Part shown: positions 8,199-17,651 of the stretch, piece by piece | How the letters are laid out: every line of letters starts with the position of its first letter | How positions within the stretch are numbered: the first letter of the stretch is position 1 | NCBI RefSeq assembly: GCF_018069865.1 | Contig: NZ_JAGQDG010000001.1 | Span: 124,001 to 188,000, forward strand | Length of the DNA stretch: 64,000 nucleotides | Direction: 5' to 3' | Origin: Ideonella paludis | GTDB taxonomy: Bacteria > Pseudomonadota > Gammaproteobacteria > Burkholderiales > Burkholderiaceae_C | Notes under the pieces: model-generated | The model's input: the letters and a program-made list of their open reading frames with translations, nothing else | What the model was told of the DNA's origin: nothing | Database searches by the model: none | Program-made: the position numbers and the translations under genes

Positions 8199-10034
8199 TC
8201 ACAGCATGTCCAGACGGAAGCGCTGGGACAAGAGGTTCTTGAAGCGCTTGACCACAGCCAATGCGTCCTTCAGCAAGTCGCGGTCCAAGCTGCTGAGTTG
8301 GTCCAGCGCGATGCCGCGATAGGCCTCTCCGCGCTCCAGAGCTTGCAGACCTGCATCGAGGCGCAGGCGCATGAAAAGATGCAGGCTGTCCACCATGGAG
8401 GTGGCCAAGTCGGGCGGCAGGCGGTGCTCTGCGGCCAAGGCATCGATGCGCGCCTCGGTGCCGGTGGCCGTCACGCGATGGGCCAAGGCCAAGCTGCGCA
8501 CACCATGCACCAAGGGGAAGAGCCCGGCCTTCTTGATGTCAAACAGTGCATCATCCTCGCCCAGCAGGCGCAGCCGGTTCCACCAGCCGTGGGCGTGGTC
8601 AAAGGAATGAATGGCGGCCGCGAAGCGCGCCATCAGCACATCGTTGTCCAAGACCAAGCGGAACACTTCGCCGCGCACGCGCTCAAGCAGGCCTGCGTCA
8701 CCGCAAACGGCATGGGCATCAAAGAAGATGGCCAAGGCCATCAGACCTTCGGCATCAGGCGTCATCAGCCAACGCCGCACCAGTTGCGCAAACTCGGACT
8801 CTTGCATGCGCCAGGTCGGGTTGTTGACCATGATGCGGCCTGGGCACTCCGGGTAGCCAAAGTCGGCCAGCGTGGCAGAGAAGCGCTCGCAAATCTCAGC
8901 CAGGTCTGCCGGCGCTTGGTAGCCGTCACGCAGCACCAGCGCATTGTCTTGGTCGGTCTTGAGCAACTGCTCGCCGCGGCCTTCACTGCCCATCACGAAC
9001 AAGCAAGAGTTGGCCACCAGCTCCGGCGGCGCAATCAAGTGCCAGGCCCGATCAAACAACTGCGCATTCAGCTCTTGCACCAAGCGGGCGATCAAGCGCA
9101 CCGGTGTGCCACCGCGGTGCAGCAGGGCGATCAAGCGCGTCAGCTGCCCCGCCGCAGGCTTGAGCTCCGCCAGGTCTTTGGCCTCCAAAATCTGGCGGGT
9201 GATGAGATAGGAGTGGTTGGACAGAAAGCTCAGCAAATCCAGCTGGTCGAGCGTGCCCAAAATGCGCTCACCGCCACTGGGCAGCAACTCAGAGACGACC
9301 ACTCGCCGCACTTGGTGGCGGATCATCATGGCTTGGGCATCAAAGAGATAGGCCTCAGGCCGCACGGTGACCAGCCTGAAGGTCGCCAACTCCCGAACCG
9401 GCAACTCATGCAGAGGACGCCCATGCAGAATGGCGCGCTGCAAACCGGTGGTCGTGAAAATACCCAGGCGCTCGGGCTCACTGCGGCGGTCGCGCACCAG
9501 CACACGATCCGTGCGCTCATCATTGAAGACCCGAGCCACCGCCACGATGTCGAGATCAGCATCGACTTCGGTGATGGGCCGAACGGCCGCCTCATGCACC
9601 CGGGCCATGGCCAGGGATTGCATCTCGTGCTGGCTGGAGCGTTTGGACAGGGCACTCAGCTTGTTGGAGAGATCCGCAAACAACAAGGCGCCAAAGGTGG
9701 CATTGCGGGAGATCAGCTCCGTCACCGCATCGCGGGTGAGCTGATAGGCCAGGACCTCTTCTTTGGCCACAAATCGGCTGCTGACCTTGCCGGCCACCAG
9801 AGAGCGCCCATCAAAGGTGTCGTCTTTGCCAAAGCTGGCCACGACCTCATCACCATCCAACTGATGCACCACACCCTTGATCACCACAAACAGATGCGTC
9901 GGCAGTACACCGGGCTCCAGAATGGTCTCACCCTCTTGGAAGTAAGCGATGTCCACACTGTCGCGCACGAGTTGGCGCTCGTCATTGGAGAGGCCATCAA
10001 AGGGCGAGGCCGAGAAATTGAAGGCGTTGGGCAC
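8199..10034 (-). CDS. cNMP-binding / CBS / DUF294 nucleotidyltransferase-like protein
   Basis: A 611-aa multidomain cytosolic regulator. Residues 10-120 resemble a cyclic-nucleotide-binding domain. About 160-280 form a CBS pair, which usually senses adenosine nucleotides. Around residue 350 the GSEGRGEQ and TDQDN motifs mark a DUF294 nucleotidyltransferase-like domain related to the GlnD/GlnE catalytic fold, and a helical C-terminal domain follows. Such proteins are thought to be signal-dependent nucleotidyltransferases, often linked to acetate or phosphate metabolism, but no substrate is established. It is upstream of, and co-transcribed with, the exonuclease gene. Confidence 0.88.
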   Translation of the reverse strand: MPNAFNFSASPFDGLSNDERQLVRDSVDIAYFQEGETILEPGVLPTHLFVVIKGVVHQLDGDEVVASFGKDDTFDGRSLVAGKVSSRFVAKEEVLAYQLTRDAVTELISRNATFGALLFADLSNKLSALSKRSSQHEMQSLAMARVHEAAVRPITEVDADLDIVAVARVFNDERTDRVLVRDRRSEPERLGIFTTTGLQRAILHGRPLHELPVRELATFRLVTVRPEAYLFDAQAMMIRHQVRRVVVSELLPSGGERILGTLDQLDLLSFLSNHSYLITRQILEAKDLAELKPAAGQLTRLIALLHRGGTPVRLIARLVQELNAQLFDRAWHLIAPPELVANSCLFVMGSEGRGEQLLKTDQDNALVLRDGYQAPADLAEICERFSATLADFGYPECPGRIMVNNPTWRMQESEFAQLVRRWLMTPDAEGLMALAIFFDAHAVCGDAGLLERVRGEVFRLVLDNDVLMARFAAAIHSFDHAHGWWNRLRLLGEDDALFDIKKAGLFPLVHGVRSLALAHRVTATGTEARIDALAAEHRLPPDLATSMVDSLHLFMRLRLDAGLQALERGEAYRGIALDQLSSLDRDLLKDALAVVKRFKNLLSQRFRLDML

Positions 10035-10167
10035 TGAGATGATCTAGGTAGTCGGAGCCGCTGGGGCCACAGGCCATTGTGAGGCGCAAACCCTGACGCC
10101 AGCCTGTTACCCCATTGCGCCAGATCAAGCGCTAGCATCGGGCACTCGCGCTGCAAAAGGCCACCCC

Positions 10168-11694
10168 ATGCCCCCAGAACTCCTTCCCACACGTCGAGCG
10201 TGTTTGACCCACAGCTTGACGGCCCTGGGCGCCTGTTTCATCCCCTGGGCGCGGGCTGCCGATGTGCCACGCTTCTCGCTGGGCGTGGCCAGCGGATTCC
10301 CTAGGCCCGATGGCATGGTGCTGTGGACTCAACTGTCGGGCCATGACCTGCCAGAGCGCGTTGAGGTGCGCTGGGAGATCGCCGCCGATGAGCAATTCAA
10401 GACCGTGCTGGCCAAAGGCCTTGAAGTGGCCGAAGCCGCCTGGGGCTGGAGCGTGCATGCCGAACTTAGCGGATTGCCACCCGACCGTTGGTTTTGGTAT
10501 CGCTTCCATGCCTTGGGCGGGCAGAGCATGGTGGGCCGCACCCGCACGGCGCCCGCGCCGGACGCTGGCACCACGTTGAAGTTCGCCACTGCAAGCTGCC
10601 AGCGCTACGACATGGGGCATTACGCCGCCTGGCGGCAGGTCGTCCTGGACGAACCTGACTTGGTGATGTTTCTGGGCGACTACATCTACGAGTACGGCTC
10701 GCGCCCCGATGCCCTGCGACGCCACTACGGAGGCTTGGTCAGCACCTTGGCACAGTACCGCCAGCGCTACCAGCAGTACAAGAGTGACCCCTTGCTGCAA
10801 GCCGCCCATGCAGCCTGCCCGTGGTTGTTCATCTGGGACGACCATGAGGTGGATAACGACTATGCCGGCCTGCAGGGTCAAAGCCTGCAGCCGCACTTTG
10901 GGCTGCAGCGCGCGGCGGCTTATCAGGCCTGCTGGGAGGCGTTGCCATTGCCCAAAGCCATGCGCCCCAGCGGCAGCGATGCGCGCATCTACGGCGCCTT
11001 GAATTGGGGACGCTTGGCCCGCATCCTCTTGCTGGACGACCGTCAGTACCGAGATCCCCAAGCCTGCCCCAAGCCTAGTCGCGGTGGCTCCAACACCGTC
11101 ACGCGCCAAAGCTGCCCTGAGTTGGCCGCGCCAGAGCGCAGCCTGCTGGGCCGCGAGCAAGAGCGCTGGCTGGCTCAGGCCTGGGACACCCAGCGCCCCT
11201 GGAACTTGCTGGCACAGCAAACCTTGATGGCCCCGTTCGCCTGGAGCGACCCGGCTGGTGCCGACGGCGGCCTGGTCTGGACCGACGGCTGGGACGGCTA
11301 CGCCCCCGCCCGCCAACGCCTGCTGGACACGGTGGCCGAGCGCAAGCTAGCAGGTGCCGTCGTGCTGGGCGGCGATGTTCACACCCACTATGTGACGGAG
11401 TTGCACCGCCACGCACACGACCCGCGCAGTCCGGTCGTGGCGACCGAGTTCTGCGGCACCTCCATCAGCAGCTTGTCTCTGCCACAGGCTCGTATTGAGG
11501 CCGCGGCCAAGCTCAACCCCCATGTGCATTACGCCCGAGGCGATGCGCGCGGCTATATCGGCTTCACCTTGAGTGAAAAGCGCTTGGAGGCTCGCTTGAT
11601 GGCGGTCGACGACGCCTTGCAAGTGGATAGCGCCGTGCGTATCGCTGCCCGCTACGTGGTCGAGGCTGGACGCCCCGCAGTCGTGAAGGATTGA
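10168..11694 (+). CDS. phoD: PhoD-type alkaline phosphatase
   Basis: A 508-aa exported phosphodiesterase/phosphatase of the PhoD family, which releases phosphate from mono- and diesters using Fe/Ca. The N-terminus (RRACLTHSLTALGACF, residues 9-24) has twin arginines and a hydrophobic stretch ending at ARA, consistent with Tat export. A PhoD N-terminal domain follows (SLGVASGFP, then the MVLWTQL strand). The metallophosphatase core has LGDYIYEYG, WDDHEVDNDY and GGDVHTHYV. It stands alone on the plus strand, divergent from the DUF294 operon. I see no clear Pho box in the 133-base spacer. Confidence 0.9.
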   Translation: MPPELLPTRRACLTHSLTALGACFIPWARAADVPRFSLGVASGFPRPDGMVLWTQLSGHDLPERVEVRWEIAADEQFKTVLAKGLEVAEAAWGWSVHAELSGLPPDRWFWYRFHALGGQSMVGRTRTAPAPDAGTTLKFATASCQRYDMGHYAAWRQVVLDEPDLVMFLGDYIYEYGSRPDALRRHYGGLVSTLAQYRQRYQQYKSDPLLQAAHAACPWLFIWDDHEVDNDYAGLQGQSLQPHFGLQRAAAYQACWEALPLPKAMRPSGSDARIYGALNWGRLARILLLDDRQYRDPQACPKPSRGGSNTVTRQSCPELAAPERSLLGREQERWLAQAWDTQRPWNLLAQQTLMAPFAWSDPAGADGGLVWTDGWDGYAPARQRLLDTVAERKLAGAVVLGGDVHTHYVTELHRHAHDPRSPVVATEFCGTSISSLSLPQARIEAAAKLNPHVHYARGDARGYIGFTLSEKRLEARLMAVDDALQVDSAVRIAARYVVEAGRPAVVKD

Positions 11695-11769
11695 GCGCAA
11701 CCCTTGCTCAAGGCGGGCGCAAGGTGGGTCGAAGTTGAGGAGACCAACACTTGCCGAGGACCCGCCTCT

Positions 11770-12597
11770 ATGCCCGCCATCGCTCCCTACATCGAACGCG
11801 CCACCGCCATGCCCGCCATGCCCGAAGTGGCGCACAAGCTGCTGCAGTCCTTCGACCGAGACGACCTCTCACTGCCCGAATTAGCCGCCCTGGTGGGCCA
11901 AGACCAAGCGCTGTCGGCCAAGGTCTTGCGATTGGCCAACTCCGCCCGCTACAGCCCAGCTCGCAGCGTCTCTTCGTTGCCAGATGCCGCTGCGGCTTTA
12001 GGCCTGCGTACGCTGCGAGACCTGACCTTGTCCGCCTGCATGGCCGGCGCCTTCCCGAACATCCCCGGCTTTGATCGCAAGGCTTTTTGGCGCGGCACCA
12101 TGGCCACTGCCGCCTATGCGCAACCTCTTGCTCGTTGGCTGGACGCTGACGAAGACACGGCCTATCTAGGGGGGCTGATGCTGCGCACCGGGCAATTGTT
12201 GATGATCTTGGTGGAGCCCCAGCGCATGGCCGAAGTCGCCTCCCACTGCACGGAGTTGGACAGCCGCATTGGCCAAGAGCAAGCCCGCATGGGCGTGAGC
12301 CATCCCTTGATCAGCGCCGAATTGGCCCGGCACTGGCGCTTTCCCACGGCCTTGATACAGGCCTTTAATGCGGCGGCAGACCCGTTGGAGGTCAAGCCTT
12401 TCTGCCGGTTGGGGGCGGCATTGCGCCTGGCCAGCGTGATTGCGGACGCCCGCGACGCCGGGGTATCCGCCACAGAAGGCCTCCTGCAAAGCCAAGCGGC
12501 CTTGGTGAACCTGCTGCAACTGGATCTGGCCTGGCTGGAAGCGCACTTGCCCGATCATCGCCTGGCGGTGGCCGACGCCGACGCCCTGATGCAGTAA
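11770..12597 (+). CDS. HDOD domain protein
   Basis: A 275-aa protein that is essentially one HDOD domain, an HD-hydrolase-like fold without the full metal site that serves in bacterial signalling. Typical features are the opening P-x-MPEVA motif (MPAMPEVAHKLL), then a helix with VGQDQALSAKVLRLANSARY, and later GGLMLRTGQLLM and HPLISAELARHWRFP. An open frame extends to 11704, but the ATG at 11770 is preceded by GAGGA and begins at the family's usual N-terminus. It lies alone between phoD and the AEC transporter. No output domain is attached, so its partner is unknown. Confidence 0.85.
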   Translation: MPAIAPYIERATAMPAMPEVAHKLLQSFDRDDLSLPELAALVGQDQALSAKVLRLANSARYSPARSVSSLPDAAAALGLRTLRDLTLSACMAGAFPNIPGFDRKAFWRGTMATAAYAQPLARWLDADEDTAYLGGLMLRTGQLLMILVEPQRMAEVASHCTELDSRIGQEQARMGVSHPLISAELARHWRFPTALIQAFNAAADPLEVKPFCRLGAALRLASVIADARDAGVSATEGLLQSQAALVNLLQLDLAWLEAHLPDHRLAVADADALMQ

Positions 12598-12646
12598 CAA
12601 GCCGCAGCAATGATGGACGGCCTGGGCTGCGATACTCGCAGCTCGC

Positions 12647-13840
12647 ATGCAGTCCATCCTCTTCACCACACTGCCGTTTTTTGCGCTGGTGCTCTGCGGC
12701 TATTTGGCCGCCCACCGCCGCATCGTGCCGGAGTCGGCCATCGGCGGGCTGAACGCCTTTGTGCTGTTCTTTGCCTTGCCGTGTCTGCTGTTCCGCTTTG
12801 GCATGAGCACGCCTGTGCTGGAGTTGCTGAACCCCAGCGTGCTCGCGGTCTACTTGACCGCCGCCGCTTTGGTCGTGTTCTTCACCATTGCCATGACACT
12901 GTCGCGGCGGGTGGGCATGAAGGACGCCGCGTTTGGCGCCTTGGTGGCCGCCTTCCCCAACACCGGCTTCATGGGTGTGCCCTTGCTGGTCGCCCTGCTC
13001 GGGCCGCAGGCTGCAGGCCCGGTGATCTGCACCATCTTGGCCGACATGATGATCACCAGCTCGGCCTGCCTGGCGCTGGCGCAGACTGGGCAACGCAGTG
13101 GACAAAGCCCGCTCAAGGCGCTGCTGCAATCCCTCAAGGCAGCAGTCTCCAACCCTTTACCTTGGTCCATTGCCGCTGGCGCCACTTTAGGGGTCTTGCA
13201 ATTGGAGGTGCCCAGCCCCGTGCTGTCGGTCGTCAACATGTTGGCTAACGCAGCGAGCCCCGTCGCCCTGTTCACCATCGGCGCCGTGCTTTGGCGCTCC
13301 GGTCAAGCCCAAGCTGCGGGAGCGGCGCCCGCCCAAGATCATCGCGAGCGCGCCATGGCCATGGCCAAACGCGCCGCCCGCGGAGAGTCGGTGCTGGTGG
13401 ACCCAGATGCCAGCACCATGCCCTCAGTTTGGCCGCTCTCTGATGTGGGTGGCGCAGCCCCCACCTCACCAGATTCACTCAGCCGCTTGCTGGGCGCGCC
13501 AAGGCGCCGAAAGCCCCAAGCACAAGCGTGGCGCGATGGGTGGACCCGCTTCAATGCCGGCAGCGTCATGACGATTGTGGCCATCAAACTGCTGCTGCAT
13601 CCCTTGCTCATCCTGATCTTGGGTGTGGCCGCACGCGGCTTGGGTGCGCCACTGAGCAACGCTCAACTTACGGTACTGACCTTGGCCGCTGCGCTTCCCA
13701 GCGCCAGCAACGTTTCATTGCTGGTGGAGCGCCATGGCGCAGACGCCGGCCGTATTGCGCGGATCATTTTGGGCTCGACCGTGTTGGCCGTTGGGAGCTT
13801 CACGCTGATGGCATGGGGGTTTGGTGTCAACCCGAGATAA
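12647..13840 (+). CDS. AEC family transporter with a long hydrophilic loop
   Basis: A 397-aa inner-membrane protein of the auxin efflux carrier (AEC) family, which includes bacterial malate/malonate-type carriers. There are about ten hydrophobic helices. The family's broken helix is visible at AAFPNTGFMGVPLL and the paired one at AAALPSASNVSLL. Usual length is about 310 aa. The excess lies in a hydrophilic insert at roughly residues 225-305, rich in Ala, Arg, Pro and Ser, between the two helical bundles. The stop lies 12 bases from that of the convergent priA. Substrate is unknown. Confidence 0.85.
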   Translation: MQSILFTTLPFFALVLCGYLAAHRRIVPESAIGGLNAFVLFFALPCLLFRFGMSTPVLELLNPSVLAVYLTAAALVVFFTIAMTLSRRVGMKDAAFGALVAAFPNTGFMGVPLLVALLGPQAAGPVICTILADMMITSSACLALAQTGQRSGQSPLKALLQSLKAAVSNPLPWSIAAGATLGVLQLEVPSPVLSVVNMLANAASPVALFTIGAVLWRSGQAQAAGAAPAQDHRERAMAMAKRAARGESVLVDPDASTMPSVWPLSDVGGAAPTSPDSLSRLLGAPRRRKPQAQAWRDGWTRFNAGSVMTIVAIKLLLHPLLILILGVAARGLGAPLSNAQLTVLTLAAALPSASNVSLLVERHGADAGRIARIILGSTVLAVGSFTLMAWGFGVNPR

Positions 13841-13852
13841 GGCACCTCGCCC

Positions 13853-16033
13853 TTAAATGCTGAGGGGATCCACATCCATCGCCCATCGCGCCAGCCCTTT
13901 GTGCTGGCCTCGCAGCGCCGGCAGTTGCGGCATCCATGCGGCCAGCAGCCGCTGCAGGCCGGGCCGTGTGCTGGCCTCGATGAGCATTTGACGCCGCTCT
14001 AGCCCGGCCACCTTGGCGACATGGGGCGGAACGGGGGCATAGAACGTGACCTGACCGTCAGCAGCCTGTTCTGTCAGCAAGGCTTGCGCCATGTCGCGCG
14101 CCTGGCGCAGAAATCCCTCGGCCACCGCAGCGTCTCGAGCCTCGCAGCGCAGCAACGCGAGGTGCGAGAACGGTGGCAGCGCTGCCATCTCGCGCTCTTG
14201 GAGTTGCGAGGCGGCAAAGCGCGCAAAGTCGTGCTGGCGCAGGGCAGTGAACAGAGGGTGAGTGGGGCTCCAGGTCTGAATCCACATCTCGCTGCTGGCC
14301 GCAGCGGCGGCGTCTCGGCCGGCGCGGCCTGCGGCCTGCATCAGTGTGGCGAAAAGGCGCTCTGGGGCTCGAAAGTCGGCGGTGAACAGCGCACTGTCAG
14401 GGTTCACGGCCGCCACCAAGGTCACACGGCGAAAATCGTGCCCCTTGGTGACCATCTGCGTGCCAATCAAGACATCCACGCTGCCGTCATGCACGGCCGC
14501 CAATTGCTGCTCGAGTGCTCCTTTGAGGCGGGTGGTGTCAGCATCAATGCGGGCCACCCGCACCGCCCCGCCGCCTGGCCGCTCTAGGCCTTGCAGCAAC
14601 TCGGCGACCTGCTCTTCGAGGCGCTCGGTACCTCGACCGACCGGCTGAATATCAAGGTTACCGCAGTCCGGGCAGGCCTTGGGCACACGCTCGGTGAAGC
14701 TGCAATGGTGGCAGCGCAGGGTGCGGTCGAGCTTGTGGAACACGCGCCAGGCGCTGCAGTGCGGGCAGCCACTCTTCCAGCCGCAGGCGGTGCAGCTCAG
14801 CACCGGCGCAAAGCCCCGTCGGTTCAGGAACAAGAGACTTTGCTCACCACGCTCAACCCGCGCCCGCACGGCGGTCAGCAGCGGCTCGCTCAGCGGTGCG
14901 GCGGGCTGACCTGGCGCCGGTTGGGGCTGCAGGTTCATGTCCACAATTCGGACTTTAGGCAACTCGCCCTGCCCTACCCGTTGCGCCATGGTCAGCAGCT
15001 TGTAGCGGCCGGTCTGTGCATGCTGCCAACTCTCCAAGGAGGGTGTCGCCGAGCCGAGCACCACGGGGACTTTTTCAAGCCAAGCCCGGTACACCGCCAG
15101 ATCGCGCGCGGAATAGCGCGCTCCATCTTGCTGTTTGTAGCTGGGGTCGTGCTCTTCATCGACGACGATCAAGCCGAGGCGCGGGAGGGGACAGAAGACC
15201 GCGAGACGGGTGCCCAGCACCAGGTCCGCATGTCCGAGGTGTGCGGTGAGCCAATTCGCCAAGCGCTGCGCGGGAGTCAGACCGCTGTGCAGTGAGACCA
15301 GGCGGCGCCCCGGAAATCGCTCAGCGAAGCGTGCCTCTAACTGTGGTGTTAAGTTGATCTCAGGCACCAGCACCAGGGCTTGGCGCCCCAGATCCAGCGC
15401 GTGTTGGGCGGCCCGCAGGTAGACCTCGGTCTTGCCGCTGCCCGTCACACCATGCAGCAGGTGGCAAGGCGGCTGGGCTTGTTCAAAGGCATCGGCCAGA
15501 GTCGCCAAGACCTGCGCTTGCTCGGGCTGCAGCGTTGGCAGCGGCGGGGGCGGCGCTGGCTCAGCGGGCCCGGGTCGACTGCTCTGCACTTTGGCGGACT
15601 TGCGACGCGGGGGGAGCGAGCCTTCGGGCTCTGGCATGGCCCAGCCAGACCGCTTGGCCAGCAGGCGCAGGCGCTTGTCCAAACCAGCGTTGTCAAGCTT
15701 TCGCAGCTCTGGGGGCAGCACCGAGAGCGCGACTTCGCCCACAGCCCGCTGGTAATAGCGGGCCGTGAAGTCCACCAGATCGCACCAGACAGGTGGCAGC
15801 GGGGGCAGGGCCTGCATCACTTCGGCGACAGGCTTGAGACTCGCCAAGGGTCGAGCCTCAGCGGCTTCTTGATCTGGCGCCCCCGCCCACACGATCCCGG
15901 GTATATTGCGCTGTCCTAAGGGCACTCTGACCAGGGTGCCGGCAGGCAAGTGGTGAGGGCAAGCGTAGTCAAGCGCACGGGCTAAACCGGCATATTGCGG
16001 GGTCTCTACGGCCACACGTAGCCGCTGCATCAT
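13853..16033 (-). CDS. priA: Primosomal protein N' (PriA helicase)
   Basis: A 726-aa superfamily 2 helicase that reloads the replisome at stalled forks. Seen are the N-terminal 3-prime-DNA-binding domain, Walker A HGVTGSGKTE near residue 200, the DEEH box, and a zinc region with eight cysteines (CTACGWKSGCPHC, then CHHC and CPDC). These are followed by helicase motifs GTQMVTKGHDF and AAGRAGR. The frame opens at a TTG at 16045. I prefer the ATG at 16033; an adjacent ATG at 16030 is also possible. It follows hemE on the same strand after a 380-base spacer, too long for tight coupling. Confidence 0.95.
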   Translation of the reverse strand: MMQRLRVAVETPQYAGLARALDYACPHHLPAGTLVRVPLGQRNIPGIVWAGAPDQEAAEARPLASLKPVAEVMQALPPLPPVWCDLVDFTARYYQRAVGEVALSVLPPELRKLDNAGLDKRLRLLAKRSGWAMPEPEGSLPPRRKSAKVQSSRPGPAEPAPPPPLPTLQPEQAQVLATLADAFEQAQPPCHLLHGVTGSGKTEVYLRAAQHALDLGRQALVLVPEINLTPQLEARFAERFPGRRLVSLHSGLTPAQRLANWLTAHLGHADLVLGTRLAVFCPLPRLGLIVVDEEHDPSYKQQDGARYSARDLAVYRAWLEKVPVVLGSATPSLESWQHAQTGRYKLLTMAQRVGQGELPKVRIVDMNLQPQPAPGQPAAPLSEPLLTAVRARVERGEQSLLFLNRRGFAPVLSCTACGWKSGCPHCSAWRVFHKLDRTLRCHHCSFTERVPKACPDCGNLDIQPVGRGTERLEEQVAELLQGLERPGGGAVRVARIDADTTRLKGALEQQLAAVHDGSVDVLIGTQMVTKGHDFRRVTLVAAVNPDSALFTADFRAPERLFATLMQAAGRAGRDAAAAASSEMWIQTWSPTHPLFTALRQHDFARFAASQLQEREMAALPPFSHLALLRCEARDAAVAEGFLRQARDMAQALLTEQAADGQVTFYAPVPPHVAKVAGLERRQMLIEASTRPGLQRLLAAWMPQLPALRGQHKGLARWAMDVDPLSI

Positions 16034-16425
16034 TTCGGTGCTCAAAGCCGGTCGCCTTGTTGGGGCTTCGTTGATTTCACCTGAGCGTTCTGCGCTAAGT
16101 TCATGATTGTGAAGCCCTTTCCCAGTTACCCACGTTTTCTGTGGATAACTTTGTGGGAAACCAGACTTGACCCGCGCTAAATCCTTGATCCACTGGCCTT
16201 CGCCTTAAGTTGCCCGGTTTTGCGGCAATCCCAAAATGTCTTTTACTATCAATGACTTAGTACGTGAAGTCTAGATTTTTTGGCAGCCTAAGGCACAGTG
16301 TGGCAAGTTAGTCGCTTCGTTCCCGGAAAAGTGGGGATAAGTCAAGACCTGAGCGCTCACTCACTGTGCAGCACTGGTGGCTTGGCATCCTGTCAGATCG
16401 ACCAAGCCCCGCCTGCCAGACGGCC
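16034..16425. other. priA-hemE spacer with DnaA-box-like sites and an AT-rich stretch
   Basis: A non-coding spacer of about 390 bases. It contains one perfect DnaA-box match (TGTGGATAA, 16140-16148, the complement of TTATCCACA). A weaker neighbour is TTACCCACG (16126-16134), and a one-mismatch copy is TGGGGATAA (16332-16340). Around 16235-16285 the sequence is clearly AT-richer than its surroundings. The region should also carry the priA promoter. The DnaA-box reading is a direct sequence match; function is inference. Confidence 0.45.
16140..16148 (-). promoter_or_regulatory. DnaA-box match
   Basis: TTATCCACA read on the minus strand, a perfect match to the consensus 9-mer bound by DnaA. A second, poorer match (TTACCCACG) lies 14 bases upstream in the opposite orientation. 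It may regulate priA or act as a DnaA reservoir. A single 9-mer can also arise by chance. Confidence 0.45.
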
Positions 16426-17511
16426 TCAAGCCCTCAGCTTTCGAGAGTGGGTGTGCACCGCTTCCACCAAGGCCGAGACATGCTCTGGCGGGGTGAATTG
16501 GCTGATGCCATGCCCCAGGTTGAAGACGTGGCCATCCCAGCTGCCATCGGCCTTCTGTGGACGACCAAAGCTGTCCAACACCTTGATGGCCTCACGCTGA
16601 ATGGCCTCCGGCGGGGCAAACAGCACGTTGGGGTCTAAGTTGCCTTGGAAGGCCACTTGGTGCCCCACAGCCGCTCGCGCCTGAGCCAGATTGACGGTCC
16701 AATCGAGGCCCACTACATCGGCGCCAATGCCCGCAATTTGCTGCAGCCAAGGCCCGCCACCTTTGGTGAACACAATCACGGGGATGCGTTGGCCGTCTTT
16801 CTCGCGCTGCAAACCTGCCACGACTTGTTGGGTGTAGGCCAGAGAGAACTCTTGGAAGGCCCCATCCGCCAGCACGCCGCCCCAACTGTCAAACACCATC
16901 ACGGCTTGGGCGCCGGCATCGATTTGGGCATTCAGATAGGCCGCCACCGACTGCGCATTGATGGCCAGCATTTTGTGCATCAGATCGGGCCGGCTGTAGA
17001 GCATGGACTTGACCAGGCGATAGTCATCCGAGCCCCCCCCTTCGACCATGTAGCAGGCCAGCGTCCACGGGCTGCCCGAGAAGCCAATCAGGGGAACCCT
17101 GCCATTCAGCGCCTTGCGGATCGAGGTGACCGCGTCAAAGACATAGCGCAGCTTGTTCATGTCGGGCACGCGCAGCGCGGCCACAGCGGCTTCATCCCGC
17201 ACCACGTGTGCAAACTTCGGCCCCTCACCCAACTGAAAGCTCAGGCCCAGCCCCATGGCATCCGGCACGGTCAAGATGTCGGAGAACAAGATGGCAGCAT
17301 CCAACGGATAGCGCTCTAAGGGCTGCAAGGTCACTTCCGTGGCGTAGTCGACATTGGTGGCCAGGCCCATGAAGCTGCCGGCCTTGGCCCGCGTGGCCCG
17401 ATACTCCGGCAGATAGCGGCCGGCTTGGCGCATCAGCCACAGCGGCGTATGGTCAGTCGGCTGGCGCAGGCAGGCGCGCAGAAAGGTGTCATTGGTGAGC
17501 GGTGCGAACAT
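16426..17511 (-). CDS. hemE: Uroporphyrinogen decarboxylase
   Basis: A 361-aa cytosolic enzyme that removes four carboxyl groups from uroporphyrinogen III to give coproporphyrinogen III in haem synthesis. The hallmark N-terminal motif [11 protein letters not shown] is present, as are [13 protein letters not shown] and [16 protein letters not shown], which hold the substrate-binding Asp and Gly residues, and near the C-terminus the GHGI histidine. Length matches the family. The frame extends to 17610, but the ATG at 17511 starts at the usual [13 protein letters not shown]-type N-terminus. It is divergent from lemA. Confidence 0.96.
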   Translation of the reverse strand: MFAPLTNDTFLRACLRQPTDHTPLWLMRQAGRYLPEYRATRAKAGSFMGLATNVDYATEVTLQPLERYPLDAAILFSDILTVPDAMGLGLSFQLGEGPKFAHVVRDEAAVAALRVPDMNKLRYVFDAVTSIRKALNGRVPLIGFSGSPWTLACYMVEGGGSDDYRLVKSMLYSRPDLMHKMLAINAQSVAAYLNAQIDAGAQAVMVFDSWGGVLADGAFQEFSLAYTQQVVAGLQREKDGQRIPVIVFTKGGGPWLQQIAGIGADVVGLDWTVNLAQARAAVGHQVAFQGNLDPNVLFAPPEAIQREAIKVLDSFGRPQKADGSWDGHVFNLGHGISQFTPPEHVSALVEAVHTHSRKLRA

Positions 17512-17651
17512 CTGGCGATTATCTCCGCTGGCTTGATCTTGCCCACTTGATGGCGGACAAGGCGCAAAGCGCTGATCAGCGCCCCTTGATTTTTGACTCA
17601 CGAGCCTCATTTATGGGGCGTCCTATCAATTGCTCAGACAAGGAGCCTCAC

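Noticed and set aside
8178-10037. A 619-codon open frame on the plus strand opposite the DUF294 gene
   Set aside because: It mirrors the real minus-strand gene almost end to end and its protein is Gln/His-rich without any family motif, the usual shadow in GC-rich DNA.
16034-16425. The priA-hemE spacer as the chromosomal origin
   Set aside because: Only one perfect DnaA box is present, dnaA and par genes are not near, and genes on both sides run the same way. It is kept only as a DnaA-box finding.
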